DNA of 64,000 bases, taken from Pyxidicoccus trucidator. Lineage in GTDB: Bacteria > Myxococcota > Myxococcia > Myxococcales > Myxococcaceae. Below are positions 52,436 through 63,302 of the stretch, piece after piece. Every line of letters starts with the position of its first letter. Position 1 is the stretch's first letter. Made by a program: the position numbers and the translations under genes. The stretch covers positions 186,001 through 250,000 of the forward strand of contig NZ_JAAIXZ010000008.1 in assembly GCF_010894435.1 (NCBI RefSeq), read 5' to 3'. The notes below the pieces were generated by a model. The model ran no database searches and was not told the DNA's origin. It was given only the letters and a program-made list of their open reading frames with translations.

Positions 52436-55400
52436 ATGGCTACTGATAGCGACTCTTCCAAGCCCGCCGCGGCGCAGGATGCGCGCGCCGCCGCCCCCGA
52501 GCTGCGCCTGCTGGACCGCAGGGCGTTCGTGGGCTTCCCGGCATTGGAGGTGCTGCCGGGCGTGCGCGTCTCCGACTTCGCGCTGCAGATTCCGGACGTC
52601 AGCTTCCCCTTCAACGTCAGCGCCGGCGCCACGCGCTACCAGCGCAAGAAGCTGCTCTTCGGCTTCCTGGAGCTGTCCGTCGACGCGGACGTCGTCACGC
52701 GCCGGGTGGCGGAGCTGGCCGGGCGACTGGCCGGCATCGAAGAGCTGCGCCTCCACTTCCGCCCCGGCTACCTGGAAGGCCAGGGGCGGCTGCCGGCCCC
52801 GGAGCGCACGCCCTTCACCTTCAAGGTGGCGTTCGACGCGGACGGGGAGAAGCTCGCCGTCTACCTGTACGACGTGCGCCTGTACGGCTTCTCCTCCACG
52901 CCCTCGGTGCAGGTGCCCGGGATTCTGGCCACCGCCGTGGGCGCGCTGGGACTGGTGCCCGACGTGGAGGTGCGCGGGGCCACCGGCTTCTCCACGCGCG
53001 TGCTGCCGGCGCTGTGCCAGCTCGCGGCGGTGAGCCGGGGCTACAAGATGCCCTCGCTGGACACCGCGCGCCTGTCCGCCGCCGAAGTCTCCGGCACCGG
53101 CCTGCGCCTGCGCTTCGCCGCCGGGGGCCTGCCTCCGCCGGCCGCGCCGGACGAGGAGCTGATGCTCGCGCTGGAGGGCGCTCGCGCCTTCGCGGACGCG
53201 GAAGGACTCATTGCCCAGGGCCGGCTGGCCGAGGCGCGCCAGGCGTACCTCCAGGCCGGGGACGCGCAGGACGCGCACCCCTTCGCCGCCGAGCGGCTGC
53301 TGTCGCTCATGGTGGCGGACCCGCAGGCACACGACCTGGCGCTGGATATCGCGGCCACCCTGCAGCGCCGGAGGGACCGCAGCCCCGCGTCCCTCTGGGG
53401 CGAGGCGGTGGTGCGCGAGCGCCGGGGCGAGGGTGCCCGCGCCGCCGAGCGCTACCTGGCCCTGTGCGCGCTGGCCCGCCGCACCTCGGAGGAGGCCGCG
53501 GCCTTCTTCGCCGCCGAGGCCGCCGCCCGCTGCTCGCGCGACACCGCGCCGCAGGTGGCGGTGAAGGCGCTGCACGAGCTGCTCGGCCTCAAGCCGGACC
53601 ACCTGCCTTCCCTCAAGGCGCTGGCGCGCGCCTCCGACCAGGCCCGCGACAGGGCCGGCGCGGTGCGGGCCTACCGCCGGCTGGCGGCGCTCGCGAGAGA
53701 CCCGGCCGAGGCCGCGGACGCTCACGTCCACCTCGCCCGGCTGTGCGCGCAGACGGAGGACGATGTCGCCGGAGCCCGGCTGCACTGCGAGGCCGCGCTG
53801 CGGCTGGCGCCGGACCACCCGGACGCGCTGCTGCTGCTGGGTGAGCTGTGCCACCGGGGCGGAGAGCACCTGCGCGCGCTGAAGGCGCTGGACCGCCTGC
53901 GCGAAGTCGCCATGGCCCGGCACGAGCTGGACCGGGTGGGCCATGCGGACCTGCTCGCCGGCCGCGTGTGGGAAGAGGGACTGAAGCAGCCGGACAACGC
54001 GCTGCTGCGCTACCGCGAGGCCGTGTCGCTGCTGCCCGGCGAGCCGGAGCCGCTGTTCGCCGCCGCCCGCGTGGCGGAGGGACTGGGGCGCTTGCAGGAG
54101 GCGCTCGCGGGCTACCAGCAGGCGCTGGAGCTGGCGGGGCCGGCGCCGCGCTCGGAAGGGGTGCGCCAGGCCGCGCACGCCAGCCACCACGCGCTGGCGC
54201 GGCTGTACCGCACGCGGCTGGGAGACCCGGCGCGCTCGCGCGAGCACCTGGAGTCCGCGCTGTCGCTGGACCCGCGCGACGCGGTGGCGCTCGAGGAGCT
54301 GATTCCGTACTTCCGCGCCACCGGCCGCTCGCAGGAATTGGCCGAGGCGGTGGAGAAGGCCGCCGCGCTCCAGGAGGAGTCCGGCAAGCGCGCCGCGCTG
54401 TGGGCCGAGGCCGGTGAGCTGTACCGAGGCAAGCTCCAGCAGCCGGAGAAGGCCGAGCGCCTCCTCCTGCTGGCCCTGGAAGCCGACGGCGACCACCGGC
54501 CCGCGCTGGAGTCGCTGCTGGCGCTCGCCGAGTCACGGCGTGACGGCGCGCTGCTGACGCGCTGCCTGTCCTCGCTGGCGCGGCTGTCCACGGACCTGAA
54601 GGACCGCGCGCAGAAGTACCGCCGCCTCGCGGTGGCCGCGCGCGACCTGGCCTTCGACCTGGACCTCGCGGTGCACGCGCTCCAGGAAGTGCTGCGCGCG
54701 GAGCCGGACGATTTGCCCGCGCTGGGCGAGCTGTGCGCCCTGCAGCGCAAGCGCGCGGACATGGCGGGGCTGGCGACGGCGCTGGAAGTCCGCGCGCGGG
54801 TGGCGGAGACGCAGAACGACAAGCGGCTCGCGGCCGCGGCGCTGCGCGAGTTGGCCGGAGTGTTGGAGGCCCGCCTGGGCCGCGTGGGCGACGCGCTGGT
54901 GGCGCTGGAGAAGGCCGCGCGGCTGGCGCCGGACGCCGCCGTGCTGCTGGACCTCGCCGACCTGTCGCTGCGCTGCGAGCGCCCCGAGCACGCCCGCCGC
55001 GCGCTGGAGACGCTGCTGTCCACGCTGCCCCGCACGGCGGCGCCGGAGAAGCTGGCGGACGTGCGCGCCCGGCTGGGCCGCGCGTGCGAGATGCTGGGCG
55101 ACCGCGACGGCGCCATCGCCGCCTACGCGCAGGCCTTCCCGCTGCGCCGGCTGGACGATGCGCTGGCCGCGCGCCTGGAGGCCCTCTACACGGAGGCCGG
55201 TGAGACGCAGGCCCTGGCCGAGCTGTGGGCCAGCCGCGCGCAGGCGCTGATGGGCGCCGACCGCGCCGAGGAGGCCGCGCCCCTCTTCCTCCAGAGCGCC
55301 CGCGCGCTGCTGGACCGGGGCGAGAAGGCCGCCGCGCTGCTGCGCCTGACGGCGGCCCTGGAGGCGAGCCCCCAGGGCCCGCTGGCCGCCGAGGTGCTGG

Positions 55401-58400
55401 AGTCGCTGGCCGAGCTGGAGCTGGAGCGCGGCGAGAAGCTGGAGGCCGCGAGGCTGTACGCGCGCCGCGCCGCGCTGGTACTGGACGCGCGCACCGGGGC
55501 GAAGCTGCTCTACCGCGCCTCGCTGCTGGCGGCGGGCACCAGCCGGGAAGAGGCCTTCCTCGCCGAGGCGCTGGAGCGCGACGCTTCCTTCGCCCCCGCG
55601 CGGCAGCGTCGGGGCGAGCTGCGCCTGCCGACGGACGCCCGCGCCGCGCTGGAGGACTTCGAGGCCGTGCTGGCGCTGCCGCCGGTGGACGCGGACGCGC
55701 CTCGTGAGCAGGAGCGCGTGGCCCTCACGCGCAAGGCCGCCACCGCCGCGGTGCGCGCGGGCCGCACGGACGCCGCGCGCCGCCTGCTGGCCGAGTACTG
55801 CGCCCGCGCGCCGGAGGACCTGGACGCCCGGCTGGAGCTGGCCGCGCTGCACCGCAAGGCCGGCGCCCGCGAGGCCCTGGCGGACCTGCTGGTGGAGCTG
55901 TGGCCGCGCCTCTCGGGCGACCCGCGCCGTGCCGCCCGCCGCGAGCTGGCGGAGCTGTCGCTGGGGCTGGGCCGTGCGAGCGCCGCCGTGGACTCGCTGC
56001 GCAGCCTGCGGCTGGAGGAGCCCCACGACACCTGGGCCGCGCAGGCCCTGCTGGATTTGCTGCCCCCGCCGGGCACGGGCACGACGGAGGAGGAGGCCGA
56101 GCGGCTGGAGCTGCTGGGCACCCTCGTGGCCGCCGCCGCGGGCGAGGCCCGTGCGGAGCTGCTCGCCCGTCGCGCCGTGCTCCACCGCGCCGCGGGCCGC
56201 ATGGCCGCCGCGCGCGACGACTTCTCCGAGGCCGCGAAGCTCTCCCGCCGCCCCGCGCCGCTGCTGCTGGCGCTGGCCGAGCTGGCCCGCGAGTCGGGCG
56301 ACGAGACGGCGGAGCTGGAGGTGTGGCGCAGCGCCGTCGCCGCCGACGCCAACCTCTCCACGCGCGCCCGGGAGCGCCTGCTGGCCCTGGCCGCCGTGCT
56401 GGTGGAGAAGGACGTGCGCGGCGCCGCCCGCGACGCCCTCCGCGCCGCGATTGCGCTGGAGCCGCCCGCCGCCGAGCGCTGTGACGCCTTCTTCGCCCTG
56501 GCCGAGCTGGCCCACCGCGACGCGCAGCCGGACGACGAGGCCGCCGCGCTCGCCGAGGCCGCCCGCCAGGGCCCGACGCCCCGCCGCGTGGAGGCGCTGC
56601 TGGCGCGCGCCACGCTGCTCGAGGCGCGAGGACATATAAAGGATGCGGGGCAGAGCCTGGAGGCCGCGCTCGCCCTGGCGCCCCGCCACGCGCAGGCCAC
56701 CATCGCCCTCCAGCGCGTGCTGCGCGCCCAGCAGGACTGGGCCGCCCTGGCGGAGCTGCTCTCCTCCGAGGCGGCGCACACGCCGCCCGCCGAGGCCACC
56801 GCGATGTACGCGGAGCTGGCGGACCTCTACCTGGACCGCCTGGAGCAGCCCATCCCCGCCGAGGCGGCGCTGCGACAGGCCCTGCGCCTGTCTCCCGCCG
56901 ACGCGGCCGTGCGCCGCCGTCTGGTGACGCTGGTGGCGGGCCGGGGCGAGCCGAGGGAGGCCGCCGCGCTGCTGGAGACGGCCGCCGAGAGCGCCTCCGC
57001 CTCCGAGGCCGCCGTGCTGCTTCGCGAGGGCGCCGGGTATGCCCGGAGCGCTCAGGATTTGGAGCGAGCGCTGAAGCTGGCGCGCAAGGCCCACTCGCTG
57101 GTGCCCGCGCAGGGCGCGGAGCTGGCGTCGCTGGCCGAGCTGCTCTACCTGCGCGGCGCGGTGCTGGAAGCGCTGCCGCTCCAGGACACGCTCGCCGCCG
57201 GGGCGGACTTCCGCGCCGCGCCGGACGCCGCCGAGGCCACGTGGCTGCGGCTGGGCGAGCTGGCCGAGCAGGCCGGAGAGACGAAGCGCGCGGTGGGCGC
57301 GTACCGGAAGCTGCTCTCCGAGCGCCCCCTGTGCGAGGCCGCGGTGCAGCGGCTCGCCGCGCTGCTGGAGAAGGATGACCCGCGCGGCGCGTTCGACGTG
57401 CTCGTCGCCCACGCTCGCGCCCTGGCGCCCTCCGAGGACACGGTGCGGAGGCTCGTCGCGCTGGCGGAGCGTGCCCGCGCGGCGCTGGCGGACGCGGGCG
57501 TGGCGGCGTCGCTGCTGTCGCGCGCGGCGGAGCTGTCGAAGGAACCGCTGCCGCTGCGGCGCCGGCTGGCTGCTCTCTACCGAGACACGGGACGCTCGCT
57601 GGAGCTGCTCACCGAGCTGCGCCAGGTGGCCACCCTCAGCCTCCAGGCCGGAGACGTGGCCGAGGCGCTCGCCGCGTACACGGAAGAGGCCCGGCTCGCC
57701 GAGGACGTGGGCCGCGCGGACGACGCGCTGCGGGCCCTGGCGGACGCGCGCGACGTGCTGGAGTCGAAGGGGCAGGCCGCCGAGGCCGCCGCCTGCGAGC
57801 GCCGGCGCGCGGAGCTGCTGCGCGACGTGAAGCTGGACCCCACCGCCGCGGAAGCGGCGCTGGAGCGGGCCTTCGCGCTGGCGGAGGACCTGGGCACGGC
57901 GCGGCTGGGCGCGGCGCTGGCCGAGCGGCGTGACGACTCGGAAGCCGAGGCCCGCTGGCTGGAGCGCGCGCTGCCGCTGCTGCGGGACGCGAAGGAGGCG
58001 GCGACGCTGCGGCTGCGGCTGGCGCGGCTGCACCTGGGCGTGCTGTCGGACGTGGCGAAGGCCGAGGACTTCCTGCGCGAGGCGCTGCGCGGGGACCGCT
58101 CGCTGGCGGAGGCCGAGGCGCTGCTGGCGAAGCTGCTGGAGAGCGACGGGCGGCTGGCGGAGCTGGCGGCCTGGTACGAGGAGTGCGCCGAGGGAGAGAC
58201 GGACTCGGAGCGTCGCGCGGACCTGCTCCAGCGCGCCGCGGTGCTTTACCGCGACAGGGCGGGGCGCCCGGATGCCGCCGCCGCCGCGTTCATCGCCGCC
58301 CGCGCCGCGCGCCCGGATGACCTGGAGCTGACGGCCCAGGCCGCGGAGTTGCTGCACGAGGTGAAGCGCCACGCGGACGCCGCCGAGTTCGACGCGGTGC

Positions 58401-61400
58401 TGCTGGAGGCGGACCCGTTCCGCGAGCCCATCTTCACGCGTCACCTCGCCTTCCTGGAGGAGACGGAGGACCACCAGGCGCTCGCCGAGCTGATGCTGCG
58501 CCGGGCCCAGCGCCAGGAGGCCACCGACGCCGCGGAGAGCTACCTCGCCGCCGCCCGGGCCTTCCGCGCGGGTGGTGCCCGGGAGCGCGCGCTGCTGTGC
58601 GAGGACCAGGCCTTCGACCTGAGCCCCGCCAGCGAGGAGGCCTTCGAGCGCGTGCGCGAGCGCGCCGCCGGAGACGTGCGCCGGCTCTCGGAGTTGCTGG
58701 CCCTGCGCGCCGAGGCGCTGCCCGCGCCCCATGCCCTGCCGCTGCTGCGCGAGCGCGCCAACGGCCTGCTGGAGGCGGGCGAGGTGTTGCTGGCCGCCGA
58801 GGCCTTCGACGAGTACCTCTCCCGCGCCGGAGACGACGTGGAGGCGCTGTCCGCGCGCGCCGAGCTGGCCGCGAAGGGCGGCGGGCCCATCGCCGCGCGT
58901 CCGTATGACCGCCGCCTGCTGTCGGCCGGTGGGGACGCGCTGCCGGTGCCGGTGCGCGCGCGCACATGGCTGCGGCTGGGGCACGCCTCGCTCGGCGCGG
59001 GCGCGTACCACGACGCGGCGGATGCCTTCGAGGCGGTGGTGTCGCTGGAGCTCGAGGGCGAGCGCGGCCGTGAGGCCCTGTCGCTGCTGGCCGAGGTGCA
59101 CTCGCGCACGGGCAACGGGCCGGGGCTCTACCGGGCCTCGCTCCAGCTCGCGCGCCGCGCGGACGACGCGGCCACGGCCGAGGTGCTCTACCGCCGCGCG
59201 GCGGACCTCTTCGACGACCCGAAGGACGCCATCGACGCGCTGCTGCCCCTGGCGCGGCTGCGGCCCGCGGACGCCGCCGTCATCGACCGGGCGGTGGCGG
59301 GCCTGCGCGCCCTCGGCCGGCACGGTGACTTGCTGGAGGTGTACGCGTCCGGCGCCGAGGCCGCGGGAGGAAAGCGCGCCGCCGAGCTGCTGCTGGCCGC
59401 CGCCTCCGTCGCCACCGAGTCCCTGGCGGACGAGGACGCGGCCTGGTCGCTCACCCAGCGTGCGGCCGAGGCCGCCCCGGAAGACCTGACGGCGCTCCGC
59501 GCGCTGGTGGACGGCCTGCGCAAGCGCGACGAGTCCACGCGGCTGCTGGAGGCGCTGGAGCGGCTCGTGCCCCGCCTGGAGGACGCGGACGAGGCGTCCG
59601 TGCTGCGGCTGGAGCTGGCCGCGCTCGCTCGTGGCGCCGCCCGTGAGGACGCGGCCCGCGAGGCGCTGGAGGCGGTGGTGTCACGCGGGGCCTCGGGCGC
59701 CGGCTACGCCGACGCGCTGGAGGCGCTGGAGAAGCTGCTGGGCGACGCCCCCGGGCGCAGGGCCGAGGTGCAGGTGGCTCGCGCGGAGCTGGTGTCCGGC
59801 CGTGAGCGCCAGGTGCTGTTGATGGCGGCGGCGCGGGCCTTCGAGTCCGCCGGCCGGCTGCCGGATGCGCTGAAGGCCGCGAAGGCCGCGGCGTCGGTGG
59901 AGCCGGACGTGGAGGCCACCCTGCGCGTGGCCCACCTGTACCGCGCCTCTGGAGACTCCCCGGGCGCGGCGCGGGCGCTGATGCAGGCGGCCCGGCAGGC
60001 GGCGCCGGAGGAGCGTCCGCCGCTGCTGCTGGAGGCGGTGGGCCTGTGGGAGAAGGCCGGCGAGCATGGCGAGGCGCTGGAGGTCATCGAGCGCATCGCC
60101 ACCGAGGCGCCGGACATGCTGCCCCCGTCGGAGCTGGCGGAGCGCTTCGGCCGGCTCGGCGCCTTCACCCGCGCACTGGACGTGGGCTTCGCGCCCGCCA
60201 TGGCCGCGGGCGACTACACGGACGCGCTGGCCATGGCCGCGCAGGCCGGAGACGCGGCGCGCTCGCGCGAGGCGCTGTGGGCGCTGGCCGCGCTGCCGGA
60301 CGTGGACTCCGCCCATGCCTCCGCCCTGGCGGACGGCCTGCGCGCGGAAGGCGAGACGGAGGGGCTGCTGGAGCTGGCGGGCCTGTCCGCCTCCCGTGAC
60401 GCCGCCTTCGCGGTGTCGCTGCTCGACGAGGTGCTCCGCTCGGTGGAGGCGCCCGTGCGGGCCCGCCTGCGCGCGCTGGAGGAGCTGTCGACGGACGCGG
60501 GCTTCGCCACCCGCCTCACGCTGCTGCTGCCCGTGCTGGAGAAGCTGCCGGTGGAGCTGGCCGAGGCGGTGCTGGCGAAGGTGCGCGCCCAGCCCGAGGC
60601 CGCGCGGGTGGAAGCGCTGGCCATGGCGGCGGACGGCTGGCCCTCCCGTCGCAAGGCGCTGCTGCGCGAGCGCCACGCGCTGGAGTTCGAGCTGGGCCGC
60701 TTCGACGCCGCGGCGCAGACGCTGGTCCGCCTCATCGACGCCGAGGAGGACGCACACGTCCGCGCCGCCCTGCACCACGAGCACGGCGAGCTGCTGCTCA
60801 GCCCGCTCGACCTGCCGGACGCGGCGCGCGCTGCGTTCGAGAAGGCGCTGGCCGACGACGGCGCGCACCTGCCCGCGCTGCGAAACCTGCTGGCGCTGGT
60901 GGACGTGACGGCCGAGCCCGCCGTCTTCGTGGCGCTGGCGCAGCGGCTGTCGGTGGAGGAGGGCCCCGACGCGAGCGCTCCCTACCGCGAGCGGCTGGCG
61001 GACGCCTACGAGGCGCTGGGCATGGTGGTGGACGCCGCCGTGCAGTTGGAGGCCCTGCCGGAGACGGAGGAGCGGCTGGCCCGCCGCGCCCGGCTCGCCG
61101 AGGAGCGCGGCCTCGTGGGTGAAGCGCTGCGCCTGCGCGAGCGGCTCACCGACGAGCCCGCCGTGCTGGAGTCCATCCTCCGCGGCTACCTGGACGCGCA
61201 GCTCGTGTCGCCCGCGGCCCGGCTCGCCGAGCGCCTCTTCGACGCGGGCGTGCTGTCCGCCGAAGTCACCCGGATGTCGGCGGAGCGGCTCTCCCCGGCG
61301 CCCGAGGGCGCGACGCTCGCGGCCCGCATCTGGCCGGAGCTGCTGCGCGCGCAGCCGCTGGACGTGGATGGGTGGACGCTCTACGCGGAGGCCCTGCGCG

Positions 61401-61984
61401 GGCTGGGCCGGGTGGAGGCCGCGGAGCGCGCCGACGGCATTGGCGCGGCGCTGGACTCCAGCAGCGCGGCGGCGCGCATGGCGCCCGTCACCGTGCTGCC
61501 GGTGCCCGCCGGCTTCCAGCACCCGGTGTCCCCGGACGCGGTGCCGGTGACGTCGGAGCGCTTCCCCCGCCTGGCCGCCGCGCTGCGCCCGCTGCTGTCG
61601 TCACTGGGCGCGGGCGGGCTGCGCGTGGTGGTGGACCCGGTGGGCGGGGTGGAGGCGTACCTGGCGAACTCCGAGGCGCTGGTGCTGGGCGCGGGCGCGC
61701 TGTCCTGCTTCGGAGCGACGGAGCTGGGCTACCTGTGCGCGCTGGCGCTGGCGCTGGGCGAGGCCGGCGTGAAGCTGGCGCGGCCCGGCCCGGTGCCCGA
61801 GCTGGAGGCCGCGGCGGTGGCGGCCTTCCGCGCGATGCCGTCCTCGCTGGCGGCCGGGCGTGTGCTGGCGCGGCTCGACCCGGAGGTGCGCGGAGGAGAT
61901 CCGGCGAAGGTGGAGGTAGGACCCGTGCTCGCTCGGGGCGGGGTCTTCCGGGCGTTGGCCCTTTCCGTGCTCGAAGGCACATAG
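52436..61984 (+). CDS. Giant tetratricopeptide-repeat protein
   Basis: A 3182-residue protein, the largest in the window. Residues ~20-230 form a non-repeat domain (VRVSDFALQIPDVSFPFNVS) of unknown type. From ~250 to ~2950 there are many TPR-like helix pairs of 34-36 residues with the A/G-L/Y-A-P pattern, for example EDALVALEKAARLAPDAAVL-like units and ALRYREAVSLLPGEPEPL. The last ~200 residues (FPRLAAALRPLLSSLGAGGL) lack TPR character. No signal peptide or membrane helix is evident. TPR solenoids are protein scaffolds; partners are unknown. The ATG at 52436 begins MATDSDSSKPAAAQD. It is divergent from the kinase with 101 bases between them. Confidence 0.88.
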   Translation: MATDSDSSKPAAAQDARAAAPELRLLDRRAFVGFPALEVLPGVRVSDFALQIPDVSFPFNVSAGATRYQRKKLLFGFLELSVDADVVTRRVAELAGRLAGIEELRLHFRPGYLEGQGRLPAPERTPFTFKVAFDADGEKLAVYLYDVRLYGFSSTPSVQVPGILATAVGALGLVPDVEVRGATGFSTRVLPALCQLAAVSRGYKMPSLDTARLSAAEVSGTGLRLRFAAGGLPPPAAPDEELMLALEGARAFADAEGLIAQGRLAEARQAYLQAGDAQDAHPFAAERLLSLMVADPQAHDLALDIAATLQRRRDRSPASLWGEAVVRERRGEGARAAERYLALCALARRTSEEAAAFFAAEAAARCSRDTAPQVAVKALHELLGLKPDHLPSLKALARASDQARDRAGAVRAYRRLAALARDPAEAADAHVHLARLCAQTEDDVAGARLHCEAALRLAPDHPDALLLLGELCHRGGEHLRALKALDRLREVAMARHELDRVGHADLLAGRVWEEGLKQPDNALLRYREAVSLLPGEPEPLFAAARVAEGLGRLQEALAGYQQALELAGPAPRSEGVRQAAHASHHALARLYRTRLGDPARSREHLESALSLDPRDAVALEELIPYFRATGRSQELAEAVEKAAALQEESGKRAALWAEAGELYRGKLQQPEKAERLLLLALEADGDHRPALESLLALAESRRDGALLTRCLSSLARLSTDLKDRAQKYRRLAVAARDLAFDLDLAVHALQEVLRAEPDDLPALGELCALQRKRADMAGLATALEVRARVAETQNDKRLAAAALRELAGVLEARLGRVGDALVALEKAARLAPDAAVLLDLADLSLRCERPEHARRALETLLSTLPRTAAPEKLADVRARLGRACEMLGDRDGAIAAYAQAFPLRRLDDALAARLEALYTEAGETQALAELWASRAQALMGADRAEEAAPLFLQSARALLDRGEKAAALLRLTAALEASPQGPLAAEVLESLAELELERGEKLEAARLYARRAALVLDARTGAKLLYRASLLAAGTSREEAFLAEALERDASFAPARQRRGELRLPTDARAALEDFEAVLALPPVDADAPREQERVALTRKAATAAVRAGRTDAARRLLAEYCARAPEDLDARLELAALHRKAGAREALADLLVELWPRLSGDPRRAARRELAELSLGLGRASAAVDSLRSLRLEEPHDTWAAQALLDLLPPPGTGTTEEEAERLELLGTLVAAAAGEARAELLARRAVLHRAAGRMAAARDDFSEAAKLSRRPAPLLLALAELARESGDETAELEVWRSAVAADANLSTRARERLLALAAVLVEKDVRGAARDALRAAIALEPPAAERCDAFFALAELAHRDAQPDDEAAALAEAARQGPTPRRVEALLARATLLEARGHIKDAGQSLEAALALAPRHAQATIALQRVLRAQQDWAALAELLSSEAAHTPPAEATAMYAELADLYLDRLEQPIPAEAALRQALRLSPADAAVRRRLVTLVAGRGEPREAAALLETAAESASASEAAVLLREGAGYARSAQDLERALKLARKAHSLVPAQGAELASLAELLYLRGAVLEALPLQDTLAAGADFRAAPDAAEATWLRLGELAEQAGETKRAVGAYRKLLSERPLCEAAVQRLAALLEKDDPRGAFDVLVAHARALAPSEDTVRRLVALAERARAALADAGVAASLLSRAAELSKEPLPLRRRLAALYRDTGRSLELLTELRQVATLSLQAGDVAEALAAYTEEARLAEDVGRADDALRALADARDVLESKGQAAEAAACERRRAELLRDVKLDPTAAEAALERAFALAEDLGTARLGAALAERRDDSEAEARWLERALPLLRDAKEAATLRLRLARLHLGVLSDVAKAEDFLREALRGDRSLAEAEALLAKLLESDGRLAELAAWYEECAEGETDSERRADLLQRAAVLYRDRAGRPDAAAAAFIAARAARPDDLELTAQAAELLHEVKRHADAAEFDAVLLEADPFREPIFTRHLAFLEETEDHQALAELMLRRAQRQEATDAAESYLAAARAFRAGGARERALLCEDQAFDLSPASEEAFERVRERAAGDVRRLSELLALRAEALPAPHALPLLRERANGLLEAGEVLLAAEAFDEYLSRAGDDVEALSARAELAAKGGGPIAARPYDRRLLSAGGDALPVPVRARTWLRLGHASLGAGAYHDAADAFEAVVSLELEGERGREALSLLAEVHSRTGNGPGLYRASLQLARRADDAATAEVLYRRAADLFDDPKDAIDALLPLARLRPADAAVIDRAVAGLRALGRHGDLLEVYASGAEAAGGKRAAELLLAAASVATESLADEDAAWSLTQRAAEAAPEDLTALRALVDGLRKRDESTRLLEALERLVPRLEDADEASVLRLELAALARGAAREDAAREALEAVVSRGASGAGYADALEALEKLLGDAPGRRAEVQVARAELVSGRERQVLLMAAARAFESAGRLPDALKAAKAAASVEPDVEATLRVAHLYRASGDSPGAARALMQAARQAAPEERPPLLLEAVGLWEKAGEHGEALEVIERIATEAPDMLPPSELAERFGRLGAFTRALDVGFAPAMAAGDYTDALAMAAQAGDAARSREALWALAALPDVDSAHASALADGLRAEGETEGLLELAGLSASRDAAFAVSLLDEVLRSVEAPVRARLRALEELSTDAGFATRLTLLLPVLEKLPVELAEAVLAKVRAQPEAARVEALAMAADGWPSRRKALLRERHALEFELGRFDAAAQTLVRLIDAEEDAHVRAALHHEHGELLLSPLDLPDAARAAFEKALADDGAHLPALRNLLALVDVTAEPAVFVALAQRLSVEEGPDASAPYRERLADAYEALGMVVDAAVQLEALPETEERLARRARLAEERGLVGEALRLRERLTDEPAVLESILRGYLDAQLVSPAARLAERLFDAGVLSAEVTRMSAERLSPAPEGATLAARIWPELLRAQPLDVDGWTLYAEALRGLGRVEAAERADGIGAALDSSSAAARMAPVTVLPVPAGFQHPVSPDAVPVTSERFPRLAAALRPLLSSLGAGGLRVVVDPVGGVEAYLANSEALVLGAGALSCFGATELGYLCALALALGEAGVKLARPGPVPELEAAAVAAFRAMPSSLAAGRVLARLDPEVRGGDPAKVEVGPVLARGGVFRALALSVLEGT

Positions 61985-62004
61985 CCGTGTAGCCTTCCCG
62001 GCGC

Positions 62005-62610
62005 ATGTTCCTGAAGCGCCTTGCTCTTTCCGTCCTCCCCGTCGCGGCCGTCGCCGCGGCAATGGCCTGTTATTCGGACCCGGTGTACCCGGGCAACCAG
62101 GTGCTCGGCACCTTCCGCTTCGAGGCGCGATTGGACCCCGCGCGCACCACGTGCGACGCCTCCGTGCGGGACTTCGCGCAGCTGGACGACGCGGGCCTCT
62201 TCCGCTTCGAAGGCACCTTCTCCCGCGACACGGACGCGGGCACCGGCTACCTCACGGTGCAGGGCTTCTCGCGCGACGCCGGCTATGAAGGGCAGGGAGT
62301 CACCTCCACCCTCCGGGCCACCGCGCCTCGCGCCTCTTGCGGCTCGGGCTGCGAGGACTCGGCGATTGAAGAGACGCTGAAGGTGACGCTCTTCAGCGAC
62401 AGCCAGGCGCGCACCCTCAACCGCGACTGCAAGCTGCACGACGGCGGCATCCCCGAGGGCACGCCGCCCGCCCCCACGGAGAATGGCTACGACGTGTCGC
62501 TGGCGTGCGGCTCGCTGACGGACGTCTTCCTGCCGGGCACGCGCAACTGCAACTGCCAGCCGTCGACCTGCACCACGGCCTACACCATCCAGGGCGCGCG
62601 GAGGGACTGA
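62005..62610 (+). CDS. Cys-containing putative lipoprotein
   Basis: A 201-residue protein with an export signal ([17 protein letters not shown], Cys22 the likely lipid site). The mature part is beta-rich ([12 protein letters not shown]) with several Cys in pairs ([19 protein letters not shown]) that may form disulfides. No family recognised. Its stop overlaps the ATG of queC (TGATG), so the genes are coupled. Confidence 0.7.
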   Translation: MFLKRLALSVLPVAAVAAAMACYSDPVYPGNQVLGTFRFEARLDPARTTCDASVRDFAQLDDAGLFRFEGTFSRDTDAGTGYLTVQGFSRDAGYEGQGVTSTLRATAPRASCGSGCEDSAIEETLKVTLFSDSQARTLNRDCKLHDGGIPEGTPPAPTENGYDVSLACGSLTDVFLPGTRNCNCQPSTCTTAYTIQGARRD

Positions 62611-63302
62611 TGGCACGGCGCGCGGTGGTGTTGATTTCGGGCGGCCTGGACTCGACGACGTGTCTGGCCATGGCGAAGGCGAAGGGCTTCGAGCCGGTGT
62701 GCCTCGCGGTGGCCTACGGCCAGCGGCACGCGGTGGAGCTGGAGCAGGCGCGCAAGGTGTCCTCGGCCATGGGCGTGAAGGACTTCCGCATCGTCAGCAT
62801 CGACCTGCGGCAGGTCGGCGGCTCGGCGCTCACCGCGGACATCGACGTGCCCAAGGACCGGCCGGCGGACGAGATGAGCCACGGCATCCCGGTGACGTAC
62901 GTGCCGGCGCGCAACGCGCTCTTCCTCTCGCTGGCGCTGGGGCTGGCGGAGGTGGTGGACGCCACGGACATCTACATCGGCGTCAACGCGGTGGACTACA
63001 GCGGCTATCCGGACTGCCGGCCGGAGTTCATCCGCTCGTTCGAGCAGATGGCGAACCTGGCCACCAAGGCCGGCGTGGAGGGCGCGCGCTTCACGGTGCA
63101 CGCGCCGCTGTCCGGCCTGACGAAGGCGGACATCATCCGCGAGGGCGTGAAGCTGGGCGTGGACTACGGGTTGACGCACTCCTGCTACGACCCGGACCCC
63201 CAGGGTCGCGCGTGTGGCCGGTGTGACAGCTGCGTGCTGCGCAAGAAGGGCTTCGAGGAAGCCGGCGTGCCGGACCCGACCCGCTACATGGAGACGACAT
63301 GA
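62610..63302 (+). CDS. queC: 7-cyano-7-deazaguanine synthase
   Basis: A 230-residue ATP-dependent enzyme that converts 7-carboxy-7-deazaguanine to preQ0 in the queuosine pathway. The PP-loop [11 protein letters not shown] is at residues 10-20. [29 protein letters not shown] and [11 protein letters not shown] are family hallmarks. The C-terminal Cys set ([19 protein letters not shown]) binds zinc. Length fits the usual ~225. No queD, queE or queF is visible here. It is translationally coupled to its neighbours on both sides. Confidence 0.96.
   Translation: MARRAVVLISGGLDSTTCLAMAKAKGFEPVCLAVAYGQRHAVELEQARKVSSAMGVKDFRIVSIDLRQVGGSALTADIDVPKDRPADEMSHGIPVTYVPARNALFLSLALGLAEVVDATDIYIGVNAVDYSGYPDCRPEFIRSFEQMANLATKAGVEGARFTVHAPLSGLTKADIIREGVKLGVDYGLTHSCYDPDPQGRACGRCDSCVLRKKGFEEAGVPDPTRYMETT

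Noticed and set aside
54533-59323. 1596-residue minus-strand frame antisense to the TPR protein
   Set aside because: It is composed of Gln/Arg/Gly/Leu shadow sequence of the TPR codons without start signals.
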